Positions 25,381 to 35,132 of a stretch of 64,000 nucleotides of DNA are shown here, in pieces. The notes below the pieces were generated by a model, which saw nothing but the letters and a program-made list of their open reading frames with translations, was not told where the DNA came from and searched no databases. The position numbers and the translations under genes were made by a program. The stretch covers positions 2,294,001 to 2,358,000 of the forward strand of contig NZ_CP118574.1 of the NCBI RefSeq assembly GCF_028898845.1, written 5' to 3'. Positions within the stretch are counted from its first letter, which is position 1. Each line of letters opens with the position of its first letter. The stretch comes from Streptomyces sp. WZ-12. GTDB taxonomy: Bacteria; Actinomycetota; Actinomycetes; Streptomycetales; Streptomycetaceae.

Positions 25381-26810
25381 CAGCCGGCGGCCTCCTCGAT
25401 GGCGGTGGTGAGCAGCGCGAGGGCCCGATCTTCTAGGACGTCGGCTTGGTCGCGGCATTTGTAGGCGTGGCGGACGGTGTCGGCGATGCGCTTGCGGTCG
25501 GAGAGCGATGCCATAGGAATAGGGAAATCTTTCAGCATTCGCGAGTTCAAGCTCTGGGGGCCTGACCCAGCCATCATGCTACGGAAGATGCGCATCGCAA
25601 CTTCGGATCGAAGGAAGCTAAGCAGGTAAGCCCCAGGTACCTCTTCTTCACTCGATGAAATGCGCAGGAAATGCTGACTGTACGCGTGCTGAAGCCAGCG
25701 ACCGGTAACCATCATCGCTCGCCCCAAGAGCCCAGTTTCACTGGGGAGTCCTTGGGCGCCCACCATGATCGTTTCATCGGGAACGAAGCACTGACGTGGG
25801 GTGTATGTACGGCTCAGAACGCGTCCATCATCGGGACGCCCCCACCAGCCTTCACGTTGTCCGACCAGGAGTACTCCATTGTGATCGAGATTGCCATCGA
25901 TTCTCTTAAACATCGGGCCAGTTGACAACAGACCGTTGTTGCAGATTTCACCAAGCGTCATGTGAGGCCGAGATTTCAACGACTCCCTGATCCGCTGAAC
26001 GCGCTGCCCATGATTGATTGCCCTCAGTGAATCTGGTCCGAGATTTTTCACTTCGAAGCCGAGGTCGCGAACCTGCTGATGCCAGCGGAATTGATTCAGG
26101 TCGGGCAGTTCGACGGCTGTGAAGAATTCCTGAGTCGATCGCACCAGGCCCGATTGAAATTCGGATCTCAGGCGCGCACACTCCTCCACCAAGTCATGGA
26201 TCTGACCCTCGGTCTCCGCCCCCAACCGCGGCACCCGCAGCCCCGCGATGTGATGCGGCTCGATGTGCTTCACGGCCGAGCCGTACACTGATCCCCGTAC
26301 AAGCGACTCGCCGAACTTGCTGAGCAGGAAGGCGTACAGATACCCGGACTTGATCTTCTCCGGGTTGGGTTCGACCTTGAGGGTGTCCTGCGATGACCAG
26401 CAGTCACCCATATCGGGCCGGACGTAGGCCCGCCGACCGGCATTGAATCCCGAGCACGAAATCAGCGTCATCCCGGGCTTGAGTTGGAGGTAGGACAAAG
26501 CCGACGACTCCGCGTCCGACTTACGCAACCGGGGCAGCCCGGTCAAGTCAGCCGCCATCATGTCCTTCGTCCCGAGAAACGGCACGCTGTGCTCAGGGTC
26601 GGTGAGATAGACCCGCCGGAACATGGGCCCGTTGAAGATGCCCCCGTTATGCCCCACCGTCAGACTCGCCAGCGGCTCCGTCCTCGGCAACTGCTCCAGC
26701 ATCTTCTTCGTCTTCATGGACCCCGCCACATACGGCGAGGCATCGAGCCGAAGTCCCTGGTCCGTGAACCAGTCGGACTTCACCGGATTGGACAGCTGAG
26801 CGACCTTCAC
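25380..26810 (-). CDS. mad5: Type I specificity (HsdS-like) subunit of MADS-like system
   Basis: 476 residues. The start at 26810 overlaps the methyltransferase stop by 4 bp. It has two target-recognition halves, each beginning with a similar phrase (GGIFNGPMFRRVYL near residue 55 and GLLSTGPMFKRID near 305), separated and followed by helical spacers (ETEGQIHDLVEECARLRSEF and SDRKRIADTVRHAYKC). This is the usual twofold layout of HsdS, giving a bipartite DNA target. It should guide the upstream methyltransferase; no HsdR helicase-nuclease is present in the operon. Confidence 0.8.
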   Translation of the reverse strand: MKVAQLSNPVKSDWFTDQGLRLDASPYVAGSMKTKKMLEQLPRTEPLASLTVGHNGGIFNGPMFRRVYLTDPEHSVPFLGTKDMMAADLTGLPRLRKSDAESSALSYLQLKPGMTLISCSGFNAGRRAYVRPDMGDCWSSQDTLKVEPNPEKIKSGYLYAFLLSKFGESLVRGSVYGSAVKHIEPHHIAGLRVPRLGAETEGQIHDLVEECARLRSEFQSGLVRSTQEFFTAVELPDLNQFRWHQQVRDLGFEVKNLGPDSLRAINHGQRVQRIRESLKSRPHMTLGEICNNGLLSTGPMFKRIDGNLDHNGVLLVGQREGWWGRPDDGRVLSRTYTPRQCFVPDETIMVGAQGLPSETGLLGRAMMVTGRWLQHAYSQHFLRISSSEEEVPGAYLLSFLRSEVAMRIFRSMMAGSGPQSLNSRMLKDFPIPMASLSDRKRIADTVRHAYKCRDQADVLEDRALALLTTAIEEAAG

Positions 26811-28963
26811 GCCCCGGCCCCCGTCCCCGCCGACCCAGCCGTACGCGGATCCACGCCCGGCACCGGGTACTTCGCCCGGAACTCCCGGTACTTCTCCGCG
26901 ATCACTGGCAGGTCGTTGTCGATGACCTTCTTGCTGCGGGTCAGCGGCCGGGTCACCTCCTTGCCCCGGATACGGAGCCGCTCCATGACGACCTCCGTCT
27001 CCACTACGATCTCCCCGTCGGGCTCACGCTTGTATAGGTCGTTGCCGCGTCGGTCGAAGCCGACCTTCTCCGCGACGGCCATGAAGACGGGGTACGCCCT
27101 CTCCGTCCCGAGGTCGTGGTTCTGAATCTCCTGCCGGGTCTTCCGCTTCAGGAAGAGGAGCGTGGTGAGGATGTTGACGTTGGCGTCGACGACGAACGTC
27201 TCCACCGGCAGCTCGACGCTCGCGAGTACCCAGCAGTTCCGCAGGATGTACCGGCGGATCGCCTCGTCCGTCGGCCCCGGGTTCGACAGGATGCCGTTCG
27301 GCAGGACGATGCCGATCCGCCCGCCCGGCTTGACCCACTCGATGGCGCGCTGGATGAACAGCTGCTCCGGCGCCATGCTCGACGGCACGCTGGTCGTGCT
27401 CGCCTCGACCGCGCCGGTCTCCTTGTTGCGGCCCCACGACCGAGCGATCCCGTTACGGAACGAGCCGAGCACCGACTCATCGCTGACCGGGATGTCCGCG
27501 CCGAAGGGCGGGTTGGTCAAGAGTACGTCCACGGTGGGCTTGTCGAGCGGGATCTTCTTCTTCGCCGCCTCCACACCCGAGAGGTGTCCCCGCGGGAAGG
27601 CGAGCGAGTCCATGTGGAAGACGTTCCCCGTGGTCTGCGCGAGCGTCATGATCGCCATGGTCGTCGCACGCACCAGGAACGGGTCGAAGTCGGAGCCGAA
27701 CAGGTGCTCGTCCGCGAACTCCTTAAGCTTGTCGCCGTACCGCTCCCGCTCCTCCTCCGTGTCCGGGAAGCCGAGCGTGCCGGCCTCCTTCTTCCAGGTG
27801 TGGTGCAGGTGCTTGAGCGTGGCCTGGAGGAAGCCACCGGTGCCACAGGTCGGGTCAAGGACGGTCTCGTCCTCCTTCGGGTCGAGCATCTCGACCATCA
27901 GGTTGACCGCGCCGCGCGGGGTGAAGTACTGGCCGCGGTCACCGCGCAGGTTGGTGCCGACGAGCTCCTGATAGGCGAGCCCTTTGGCGTCGACGTCCGT
28001 GCCGATCAGGTCGTACGGGGCGAGCTCGCTGACGATGAAGGCGAGCGCCCGGTCGGAGAGAGTGATCTCGTCCGTGGGTTTGAATACGTCCTTGTACTCG
28101 GTCTTGACGTCTTCGAAGAGTAGCTTGACGCGCTGGCTGATGGCCGCCCGGCCGTTCGCGTCGAACATCTCCTTCAGACCGGTGCGGAACCGGCCGTGCA
28201 CGGAGCCGTGGCTGACCCGCTCGTCGTACATCTTGGCGAAGAGCAGGTAGAGGAACTGCCAGAAAGCGGCGTCCTTCGGCATGCCCTCGTTGCCGTGGAT
28301 GTAGTTGTGGCAGCGCCGGAAAGCAATCTTGAGCATCTCAGGGTCGGCCTGGCGCAGCCGCTGGTGCGAGGCGACGGTGCGGCTACCGAGGGTGCCGTCG
28401 GTGACCTCCCAGTCGCTGCGGTCCTCGAAGTCGGCGCCGAAGTCACCGACCACCTTCTTGAGAAAGAAGAAGTCGACACCGTCGGTCCACATGCCGTCCG
28501 CGCACTGCGGGCGGTCCTCGTTGCCCATCAGCTCCTGGAGCTCCTCCAGGTCCTTCCGGGCCTGGTCGGGCTCGCGGAGCTTAACGACGTTCTTCCCGCG
28601 CTTGGGCTCCTGCTTGCAGATCACGACCCGCCGCAGGTTCGCCGTGGTGTGCGGGGCGCCGGACTCGAAGATCGCGATGTCGGCCTTCTTGCTCCGCTTT
28701 CGCTTGGCGCCCTCCTCGCTGACCGTGACGGAGAAGTCGCGCTGCATGTCGCCGGGGTCGATGCCGTGCTCGTGCACCAGGGCTCGGGCGATCCGCTGCC
28801 GGACCTTCTCCTTCGCCGTCTCCGGAATCGCATCGCCGGAGATGTAGTCGACGACCTGGCCCTCTTTGAGGGCCGTGACCTTGGGCTCGGAGCCCTCCGC
28901 GACAGGCTCCCCGTCCTCCTCGGGCCGCTGCGGGATGTCCAGGTCCAAGGTCAGTTCCTCCAT
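26807..28963 (-). CDS. mad2: N6-adenine DNA methyltransferase (HsdM-like) of MADS-like system
   Basis: 718 residues. Residues about 30-130 resemble the N-terminal domain of type I R subunits (KVRQRIARALVHEHGIDP). The methyltransferase core has the SAM motif DPTCGTGGFLQATL (about 369) and the catalytic NPPFG (about 480), the gamma-class N6-adenine signature of HsdM. It is the first gene of a five-gene run with overlapping ends. In known MADS and Pgl-type systems methylation marks self DNA and the other subunits restrict unmarked phage DNA. Confidence 0.85.
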   Translation of the reverse strand: MEELTLDLDIPQRPEEDGEPVAEGSEPKVTALKEGQVVDYISGDAIPETAKEKVRQRIARALVHEHGIDPGDMQRDFSVTVSEEGAKRKRSKKADIAIFESGAPHTTANLRRVVICKQEPKRGKNVVKLREPDQARKDLEELQELMGNEDRPQCADGMWTDGVDFFFLKKVVGDFGADFEDRSDWEVTDGTLGSRTVASHQRLRQADPEMLKIAFRRCHNYIHGNEGMPKDAAFWQFLYLLFAKMYDERVSHGSVHGRFRTGLKEMFDANGRAAISQRVKLLFEDVKTEYKDVFKPTDEITLSDRALAFIVSELAPYDLIGTDVDAKGLAYQELVGTNLRGDRGQYFTPRGAVNLMVEMLDPKEDETVLDPTCGTGGFLQATLKHLHHTWKKEAGTLGFPDTEEERERYGDKLKEFADEHLFGSDFDPFLVRATTMAIMTLAQTTGNVFHMDSLAFPRGHLSGVEAAKKKIPLDKPTVDVLLTNPPFGADIPVSDESVLGSFRNGIARSWGRNKETGAVEASTTSVPSSMAPEQLFIQRAIEWVKPGGRIGIVLPNGILSNPGPTDEAIRRYILRNCWVLASVELPVETFVVDANVNILTTLLFLKRKTRQEIQNHDLGTERAYPVFMAVAEKVGFDRRGNDLYKREPDGEIVVETEVVMERLRIRGKEVTRPLTRSKKVIDNDLPVIAEKYREFRAKYPVPGVDPRTAGSAGTGAGA

Positions 28964-29219
28964 CGGCGTGCTGCTACTTTCCTGTGCTCGGTGGTGCGGC
29001 TAAGGGCCTGCGCCCTGGGGCGGTCCGTGCGTGCGCCGTCACAGCCGCCACCTGTGATCCTACGGCCACAGGGGCGCCTCCGAAGGCGCGTTCCGCCAGG
29101 CCGGAGGGTGCGCACTTCAGTGGTGCCGGACCCTACACGGGAGCACTGACAACGCCTGGGCGGAAGCGGACGACGGGGCTGGGCCAGCGGCGCCCCCAGC
29201 TCGATCCCCCTGGCCGCGC

Positions 29220-31331
29220 TCACTTCTCTGTCGGCTCGTTGCCCTCCCGCAGCCGTACCGCCAGCGCCAGCTCGTCCAGCGACCCCTGCCCCGGCACGAA
29301 CCACCGGATCGTGCCCTGCGTCGAGCTGTCCACCCCGGACGCCTCGAAGCGCATCTTCCGCGCGAGGCCACTAGGCGAGTACCACTCGTCGTCGGCGTGC
29401 CACTGCAAAGGGTTACGCCCCGCCTCGTTGCTCCACGTCGCCTGGGCCCGCCGCGGATCCGCCGCCAGCCACTCAGTCATCTCGCGGCGCTCCGGCTTGC
29501 TGTACGGGCGGAACTCCAGAACCGTGCCCTCCTCGATCTCGCCGGCGGCAACAAGGGTCGTCACTGCGTTCACCTTTCGCCCCCGAGCCTCGGCCGTAGC
29601 TACCTGATAGTCCTCATTGAGCGCCGGCGCCTTGTCCTCGGAGTCGAGCTTGCGCAGGGCCGCACGTACCACTCGCTCGATCCGTTCCGTGTTCCGGACG
29701 GCGGCGATGATGTGGCTGGACGTGCCGTACTCGTTGTCGATCGCGTCGAGCACCCAGGACAGGGAGTCACGGACCAGGTCGGGCACCTTGGCGAGCTCCG
29801 TCGCCCAGTCACACTCCGGGTCCTCGATGGCCCTGGTGTCCAGGCGGCGGTAAACGATGTGGGTGACCAAGAGGTCGCCGTAGAAGGCTGCCGCGTCGGC
29901 GCGCCAGACCAGCCCCTCGCGCAGGAGCTGCAGCTGCGCCCGGACCTCACGGAGAAGCTCGACACTGCGCCAAACCTTGAAGACGTTCGGTTCGGGACCG
30001 AAGGTCTCCTGGTAGTTGCGGTCCTCCCACAGCCCGGCGAGGTTTTCGTCACGCTTGGCCACGGCTGCGAGCCGGGCGTTCGGGCTGACGGCCGCGAGTG
30101 CCTCGGCGGCCTCGGTGATGGAGCAGCCGTGCGCCGGGTCGGGCAGCGTCTCACCGCGCTTGATGACGTAACTGCGCTTGAGGAGCATGGCGAAGTCGTC
30201 GCGGAGCCTGACTTGGCCAGGGTCCAGGGACTTGAAGTCGCGCTCCTCGATCGGGTTCTGCGTGTTCGTGGTGGTGGTCACCTGGTCGCCAAAGCCGGGC
30301 GGGCAGTCCTCCAGGGAGATCAGGCGTACAAGGACTCGGCCGTCCTGCGCCGCGCCCGTGTCCTCGGTGAAGGCCCGGTAGATGGCACTCACCGTCTGCG
30401 CGCCGTTGACCACGCTGACGCCGGACAGCTGGAAGTTGCCCACCTTGCCGGGCAGCGCCCGGCCGATCGGCTGGATCGACTCGCACAGCATGGTGATGCC
30501 GTTGCTAAAGTACCAGAAGTGCTCAGGCTCCTCCCGCAGGGTCTCCCTGATCTTGGAGTTGACGTCGCTCTCGTCGAGGGAGTCGCGGATGTTCCGGGCG
30601 AAGAGGCCGCGCCGGTGCTCCTCGTAGAGGTCGGCGAGGGCGGGGACGGTCATGGTGCCGTACATCGCCTTGTACGGCGTCGACTCCTGGCCGAAGCACT
30701 CCAACTGCACCTTGGTGTCGATCTTCGGTGCGGCGGAGTCGCCGAGAATCGCGCGGTGGAAGTCGCGCAGGTCGAGGACCTTGACTTCAACCATGTCGCG
30801 GACGACCTGGTTCTGCTCATCCTGCTTCATCTTGATCAGCTCGCGCACGCCGTCGCTGAGCGGCGCCTCGCGCATCAGGGCGAGCACCAGGGTGATTTTC
30901 GGAGTGCCGGAGTCGTAGGCCCGCTCAATGTCGGGGACGAACGGCTGGAAGCGGCGGTTAAACCGGCCGAAGTTCCGGTCGAGCATTAACTCCAGACCGT
31001 GGAACATCTTATGCACCTCGGCCTCGCCGAAGCCTCCTTTGTTCTGGTCGCTCCACTTCGCCTGCACCAGACAGATCCGGGAGCGCGTGGTTCCGAAGTC
31101 CACAGCGATCGAGTCGAGGCCCTGGTCGTCCTGCCCGTCGAAGACTCGTGTGGCGGCGACCCGGTCACTGCACGGGTGCTCGATCTGCGCGGCGAGCGCG
31201 GCCAGACCACGGCTCAGAAACGCCTGATGGCGATTGGCCTCCGACAGGCGCGCCTGGTCCGACATGTCGATGAGGCCGGTGAAACGGTCCTCGATCGCCT
31301 TGCGGACGTACCCTACGTGCAGTTTGCTCAC
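29220..31331 (-). CDS. AIPR-family (abortive infection phage resistance) protein
   Basis: 703 residues, GTG start at 31331 behind GGGGTGG. The N-terminal half has a restriction-endonuclease-like signature (GLDSIAVDFGTTRSRICLVQ followed by AKW, i.e. D...QxK, about 70-95). The middle has FWYFSNGITMLCESI and VSVVNGAQTVSAIYRAF, the conserved phrases of the AIPR family (Pfam PF10592), known from phage-resistance loci. It lies on the same strand 256 bp upstream of the methyltransferase; that gap shows no gene and could hold the promoter of the methylase operon. It may be a separate module or a partner replacing missing MADS genes. Confidence 0.75.
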   Translation of the reverse strand: MSKLHVGYVRKAIEDRFTGLIDMSDQARLSEANRHQAFLSRGLAALAAQIEHPCSDRVAATRVFDGQDDQGLDSIAVDFGTTRSRICLVQAKWSDQNKGGFGEAEVHKMFHGLELMLDRNFGRFNRRFQPFVPDIERAYDSGTPKITLVLALMREAPLSDGVRELIKMKQDEQNQVVRDMVEVKVLDLRDFHRAILGDSAAPKIDTKVQLECFGQESTPYKAMYGTMTVPALADLYEEHRRGLFARNIRDSLDESDVNSKIRETLREEPEHFWYFSNGITMLCESIQPIGRALPGKVGNFQLSGVSVVNGAQTVSAIYRAFTEDTGAAQDGRVLVRLISLEDCPPGFGDQVTTTTNTQNPIEERDFKSLDPGQVRLRDDFAMLLKRSYVIKRGETLPDPAHGCSITEAAEALAAVSPNARLAAVAKRDENLAGLWEDRNYQETFGPEPNVFKVWRSVELLREVRAQLQLLREGLVWRADAAAFYGDLLVTHIVYRRLDTRAIEDPECDWATELAKVPDLVRDSLSWVLDAIDNEYGTSSHIIAAVRNTERIERVVRAALRKLDSEDKAPALNEDYQVATAEARGRKVNAVTTLVAAGEIEEGTVLEFRPYSKPERREMTEWLAADPRRAQATWSNEAGRNPLQWHADDEWYSPSGLARKMRFEASGVDSSTQGTIRWFVPGQGSLDELALAVRLREGNEPTEK

Positions 31332-31438
31332 GATCCACCCCTGTCAATGCCTCAGATCGTCAACACCCTATCGAGAGACAGTCCTTGTGAGGTTCCCTCG
31401 TAGCGTGGAGTCCGTGACAGCAGGGGATGTTGGTTGTC

Positions 31439-31860
31439 ATGGCGGAGAAGCGTCGCAAGTTCACGACGGAGTTTCGTGAGGGACGGAACGGCTCGTGACG
31501 GAGTCCGGGAAGCCGGTCCCCGAGGTCGCGAAGGACCTGGGGATCAACGAGACGACCCTGGCGAGCTGGGTCTCGCGGGCGAAGCGGGCCGAGAAGCACA
31601 CGTCCGAGGACAGGGACGAGCTGATCGCCCGGCTGACGGCAGAGAACGCGGCGTTGGAGAAGGAGAACAAGGAACTGGTGATGGAGCGCCATTTCCTCAA
31701 ACGCTGCATGGTCCCTTGGGTGAAGTAGCTGCGGCGGGCCCGGCCGCGGTGGTTGGGGCGTTCAGCGACAACAGGACCGAGCACGGCATCCCGCACACCG
31801 TCTCGTGCCGCGCTCTGGGCGTGAGCGAGTCGTGGTTCTGCAAGTGGCGCGAGACATCTG
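31439..31860 (+). pseudogene. IS3-family element remnant (orfA and start of orfB)
   Basis: The ATG at 31439 opens MAEKRRKFTTEFREG, the start of an IS3 orfA, but the frame stops at 31498 after a small indel. The correct frame resumes (ESGKPVPEVAKDLGINETTL) through a leucine-zipper region to LKRCMVPWVK at 31728. An orfB fragment follows (TEHGIPHTVSCRALGVSESW then FCKW) and stops matching near 31860. The catalytic DDE part is missing, so the element is dead. Confidence 0.7.
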
Positions 31861-31979
31861 ACCAGCAGGACTCAGCAGGTCGACGCTCAGCGTCGCGCTC
31901 TCTCCAAGCCTCATCGATATACGCCACCCCTGACAGCCCTGACCTGCTCGACAGATCTCCTGACACCCCATCAGAACGG

Positions 31980-32016
31980 GCGTCAAATGAGCGTCACGAG
32001 CGTCATTTCAGCGTCA
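31980..32016. repeat. Phased array of four GCGTCA repeats
   Basis: GCGTCA starts at 31980, 31991, 32000 and 32011, i.e. spaced 11, 9 and 11 bp, about one helical turn. Such arrays are typical protein-binding iterons or recombinase arm sites. They lie about 400 bp upstream of an excisionase-like gene. The region 32017-32409 has no gene; it contains a small CCTCTC/GAGAGG hairpin (32238-32256). Confidence 0.45.
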
Positions 32017-32409
32017 AGATATCGCCCGTAACGCCCACAACGCACATAATACGCATCGACAAAATCGCAGGTCAGCGGCCCTTTCCGGCAGGCTTAAGGA
32101 TCACCACGCACTCCACATGGTGCGTCATCGGGAACAAGTGCAGCACGCAATTCACCCAGAGTGACAACTGCCATTGCAGTGTGCTGGGCAATGGCGTCAC
32201 GACCTGGACGCGGCCTTCCCTCTGACCCACCCTCGTGCCTCTCACCGTCAGAGAGGGCGCCATCAACGAAAAGCAGGGCAACATAGCTCCGCACCGCCGG
32301 TTAGCCAAACCGGCAATAGCGCGGAGTATTGATCGCCCCGGTCACCTACCACCTACGGCGCCCGTAGGACCGGCACAAGATACCCGCCGCCAAGACGAAA
32401 GAACCCGGT

Positions 32410-32685
32410 ATGCACACAGAGATCGACGAGACTCTGGGTCCTCGGTATAGCCCTGCTCACATCCGCGCGACCTGGGACGGAACAGGGAGCGTGGAAGATG
32501 CCTCAAAGGCGCTTGGATTCTCACGAGCAATGGGATATGACCTGATCCGCAACGGGCAGTTTCCGTGCCGGGTGCTGCGCATCGGCCGCAAAACGCGCGT
32601 CGTCACTGCCTCCCTGCTCCGTGTGCTCGAAAGCGGAGACCCGGAGTACAACGACGCCGGAGACAGACGCGCCCCGACGTCCTAG
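32410..32685 (+). CDS. Excisionase-like HTH DNA-binding protein
   Basis: 91 residues from ATG 32410. The core GSVEDASKALGFSRAMGYDL, then IRNGQFPCRVLRIGRKTRV (about 25-68), is the winged helix-turn-helix of MerR/Xis type (helix, turn, recognition helix ending in GY.LIRNG, then a beta wing). Proteins like this accompany integrases of actinomycete integrative elements. No integrase gene is present nearby, so it is an orphan or the marker of an element now gone. A strong terminator follows at 32780-32813. Confidence 0.65.
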   Translation: MHTEIDETLGPRYSPAHIRATWDGTGSVEDASKALGFSRAMGYDLIRNGQFPCRVLRIGRKTRVVTASLLRVLESGDPEYNDAGDRRAPTS

Positions 32686-32779
32686 GCCAGATACGGGCGA
32701 GGCCCGCCAGGCTCCCGGCGCCTCGCCGTCTCATCGGCGCCCATGGGACGCCGTGCTCCGTCGTAGGCCGCTCCGGGCA

Positions 32780-32813
32780 GAAGCCCCGTCGGGATCGTCC
32801 CCGACGGGGCTTC
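32780..32813 (+). terminator. Strong hairpin terminator
   Basis: GAAGCCCCGTCGGG (32780-32793) pairs perfectly over 14 bp with CCCGACGGGGCTTC (32800-32813), with a 6-base loop. It lies 94 bp after the excisionase-like gene. Confidence 0.7.
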
Positions 32814-32950
32814 GTCATGTCACCGGCTATCACACGCCTATCACCAACTGGGCGGACCCTCGCACCGCAGAAGGCTCTGACCTGCTGTTTCATGCCCTCG
32901 ATGGAATGACTGGACGCCCAGAGACGGCCGTTACAACCTTCGGCCGCGAT

Positions 32951-33006
32951 GGCCCATCGCTGCCGCGCCGTTGATCTGGGCCGTTTCCACTGGAAACGGT
33001 GCCGGC
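32951..33006. repeat. Copy A of a 56-bp dispersed repeat with palindromic core
   Basis: It aligns with 37067-37123 over the full length with only about eight differences and a 1-bp indel. The core is CCGTTTCCA-C-TGGAAACGG (32981-32999). Both copies are in the same orientation and 4.1 kb apart, flanking the monooxygenase/Uma2/DUF6193 segment. The flanks 33007-33267 show no gene. Confidence 0.65.
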
Positions 33007-33267
33007 GTGCCGTCACCTTGGGCTTCTCTCCCCCGGTTCGGCGACCACAGTCGATACGCGCCCGCACCACCGGTGTGAGCTCCTCTTGGACTTCGCAGCC
33101 ACCTCGCCGGCTCGTTCAGTGCGGGCTCGGCACAGGGCAGCGGTCCCGGCTAGCGCTGTCTGACGGTTCTCAGCGCTAACGGCGCCGGCCCATTCTCCTC
33201 GCAGGGCCGGTCCCTTGACACCGCGGCGCCTTTTTGGCCTTTTCGGCCCTCGGTCATAGTCGGCGCC

Positions 33268-34830
33268 ATGGACTATGACGTAGTGGTGGCCGGAGGTGGC
33301 CCGGTCGGACTGATGCTGGCCTGCGAGCTCCGCCTCGGAGGCGCACGGGTGGCCGTTCTGGAGCGCCTCACCGAAGTGAACTCGACGATCAAGGGCGGGG
33401 CGATCACCACGCCCAGCGCCGAAGCGCTCTACCGCCGAGGCATGCTGCCCGCGCTGGCCAAGGTGCACCAGCAGGCAATAGACCGCTTCCAGGCATTCAT
33501 ACGCGAACGGAACGGCGGGGGCGCAGGCGGGGCCGCGGGCCAAGGGTTGGGGGTTGTCGGGCACTTCGCCGGCATCATGCTGCGCGCCGACTTGGTCGAC
33601 CGTACGGAGCCGGGGCTCGGTGACGCCGGACCCGCCGGCGAGATCACTTTCGTGGCGCAGCAGGACATTGAGCGGCTGCTCGGCGGGCGGGCGGACGAGA
33701 TCGGCGTCGACGTGCGTCGGGGAGTGGAGCTGACGGGCTTCGACGTGGACGACGGTGCCGTCACCGTGCGGACCAGCCACGGGGCGATACGCGCCGGTTG
33801 GCTTGTGGGCTGTGACGGCGGCCGCAGCGCGGTCCGCAAGCTCGCGGGGTTCGATTTTCCCGGTACGGACCCGGAGATCACCTGTCACCAGGCGGTCGTG
33901 GAGATGACCGGCGCCGAGGACCTGAAGGTCGGCTGGACCGCCACGGACAGCGGGGTATACGCCCACGGGCCGATGCCGGGCCGCATCGTCACCGTGGAGT
34001 TCGACGGCCCGCCGGCCGACCGGGACTCGCCGGTCACCCCCGAGGACCTCCAGGCGCGGCTGCGTCACGTATCCGGCGTGGACGTCACGATCACCGGGGT
34101 GCGGACCGCGACCCGCTTCACCGACCACGCCCGCCAGGTCACCGAGTACCGCAAGGGCCGGGTGCTGCTGGCGGGCGACGCGGCGCACGTGCACTCCGCG
34201 TTCGGCGGCCAGGGGCTGAGCCTGGGTATCGGGGACGCGATGAACCTCGGCTGGAAGCTCGCCGCGGTGGTCGCTGGCCGGGCGCCGGAAGGGCTGCTGG
34301 ACACGTACACCTCCGAGCGGCACCCGGTCGGCGCGTGGGTCCTAAACTGGACTCGGTCCCAGGTCGCGGCCATGCGCCCGGACCCCCAGTCCCGGGCCCT
34401 GCGCGAGATCGTCAGCGACCTGGCGGAGACGGTCGCGGGCACCACGTACCTCACCGCGCGGGGCAACGGTGGCGGGGTGCGGTACGAGCTGCCGGGCGAG
34501 CACCCGCTGACCGGCCGCAGCACCCCGGACCTCGAACTCACCGACGGCGGCCGCCTCGCGGACTACCTGCACGGCGGCCGGGCGCTCCTGCTCGACCTCA
34601 CCGACAACCCGGAACTTCGGGCCCTCGCTGCGGGGTATGCCGGCCGCGTCGACATCCTGACGGCCGGCTGCTCGTCCCGCCCGGAACTGGCGGCGGTCCT
34701 CGTCCGTCCGGACGGCTTCACGGCCTGGGCAGCCGACGCCGGGCCGCAGGCGCTGACGCCGGCGGCCGGGCTGGCGGAGGCGCTGGAGGAGTGGTTCGGA
34801 GTGCCAGAAGGTGCAGTGGCGCCGGGCTGA
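33268..34830 (+). CDS. FAD-dependent aromatic monooxygenase
   Basis: 520 residues. The N-terminus has the dinucleotide-binding VVVAGGGPVGLMLACELRL motif (GxGxxG). The mid-region has the DG motif (LVGCDGGRSAVRKLAGFDF, about 177) and the GD motif (LLAGDAAHVHSAFGGQGLS, about 302), the three fingerprints of class A flavoprotein hydroxylases (PheA/TfdB type). Such enzymes hydroxylate phenols, polyketides or antibiotics such as rifamycins using NAD(P)H and oxygen. The substrate cannot be told. No biosynthetic neighbours are present, so a detoxifying or resistance role is as likely as a biosynthetic one. Confidence 0.85.
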   Translation: MDYDVVVAGGGPVGLMLACELRLGGARVAVLERLTEVNSTIKGGAITTPSAEALYRRGMLPALAKVHQQAIDRFQAFIRERNGGGAGGAAGQGLGVVGHFAGIMLRADLVDRTEPGLGDAGPAGEITFVAQQDIERLLGGRADEIGVDVRRGVELTGFDVDDGAVTVRTSHGAIRAGWLVGCDGGRSAVRKLAGFDFPGTDPEITCHQAVVEMTGAEDLKVGWTATDSGVYAHGPMPGRIVTVEFDGPPADRDSPVTPEDLQARLRHVSGVDVTITGVRTATRFTDHARQVTEYRKGRVLLAGDAAHVHSAFGGQGLSLGIGDAMNLGWKLAAVVAGRAPEGLLDTYTSERHPVGAWVLNWTRSQVAAMRPDPQSRALREIVSDLAETVAGTTYLTARGNGGGVRYELPGEHPLTGRSTPDLELTDGGRLADYLHGGRALLLDLTDNPELRALAAGYAGRVDILTAGCSSRPELAAVLVRPDGFTAWAADAGPQALTPAAGLAEALEEWFGVPEGAVAPG

Positions 34831-35132
34831 TCCGCCGCTCTGCTGACTGACTCGAACGATCTGATTCCACCCACGGCCCGCCGCACCCGGGCGGTGTGGC
34901 GGCCGCCCGCACCCCAGTCCGACGAGTTGACCGACGGTTCGCACGCACCCGGTCAGGGCCCACCAGCCGCACGGCCTCGCCTTCTGACCGACGGGACAAC
35001 GCCCACTGCGGCACGCCCGGGCACGGGCCGGCTCGGCGCCGGAGATCCCTCACGTGGAGGCGTAACGGTGGGCGCGTGTCGGTCCGCAGGCCGCCGGCGG
35101 CTTCGCGGTGGGGCCAGGCTGACGCCAGCGGG
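34831..35132. other. No gene seen
   Basis: About 300 bp between convergent genes. Open frames here are short and lack any recognisable motif. Confidence 0.5.

Noticed and set aside
22747..25464. 905-codon plus-strand frame
   Set aside because: Antisense of the kinase-NTPase gene, which has complete kinase motifs on the other strand.
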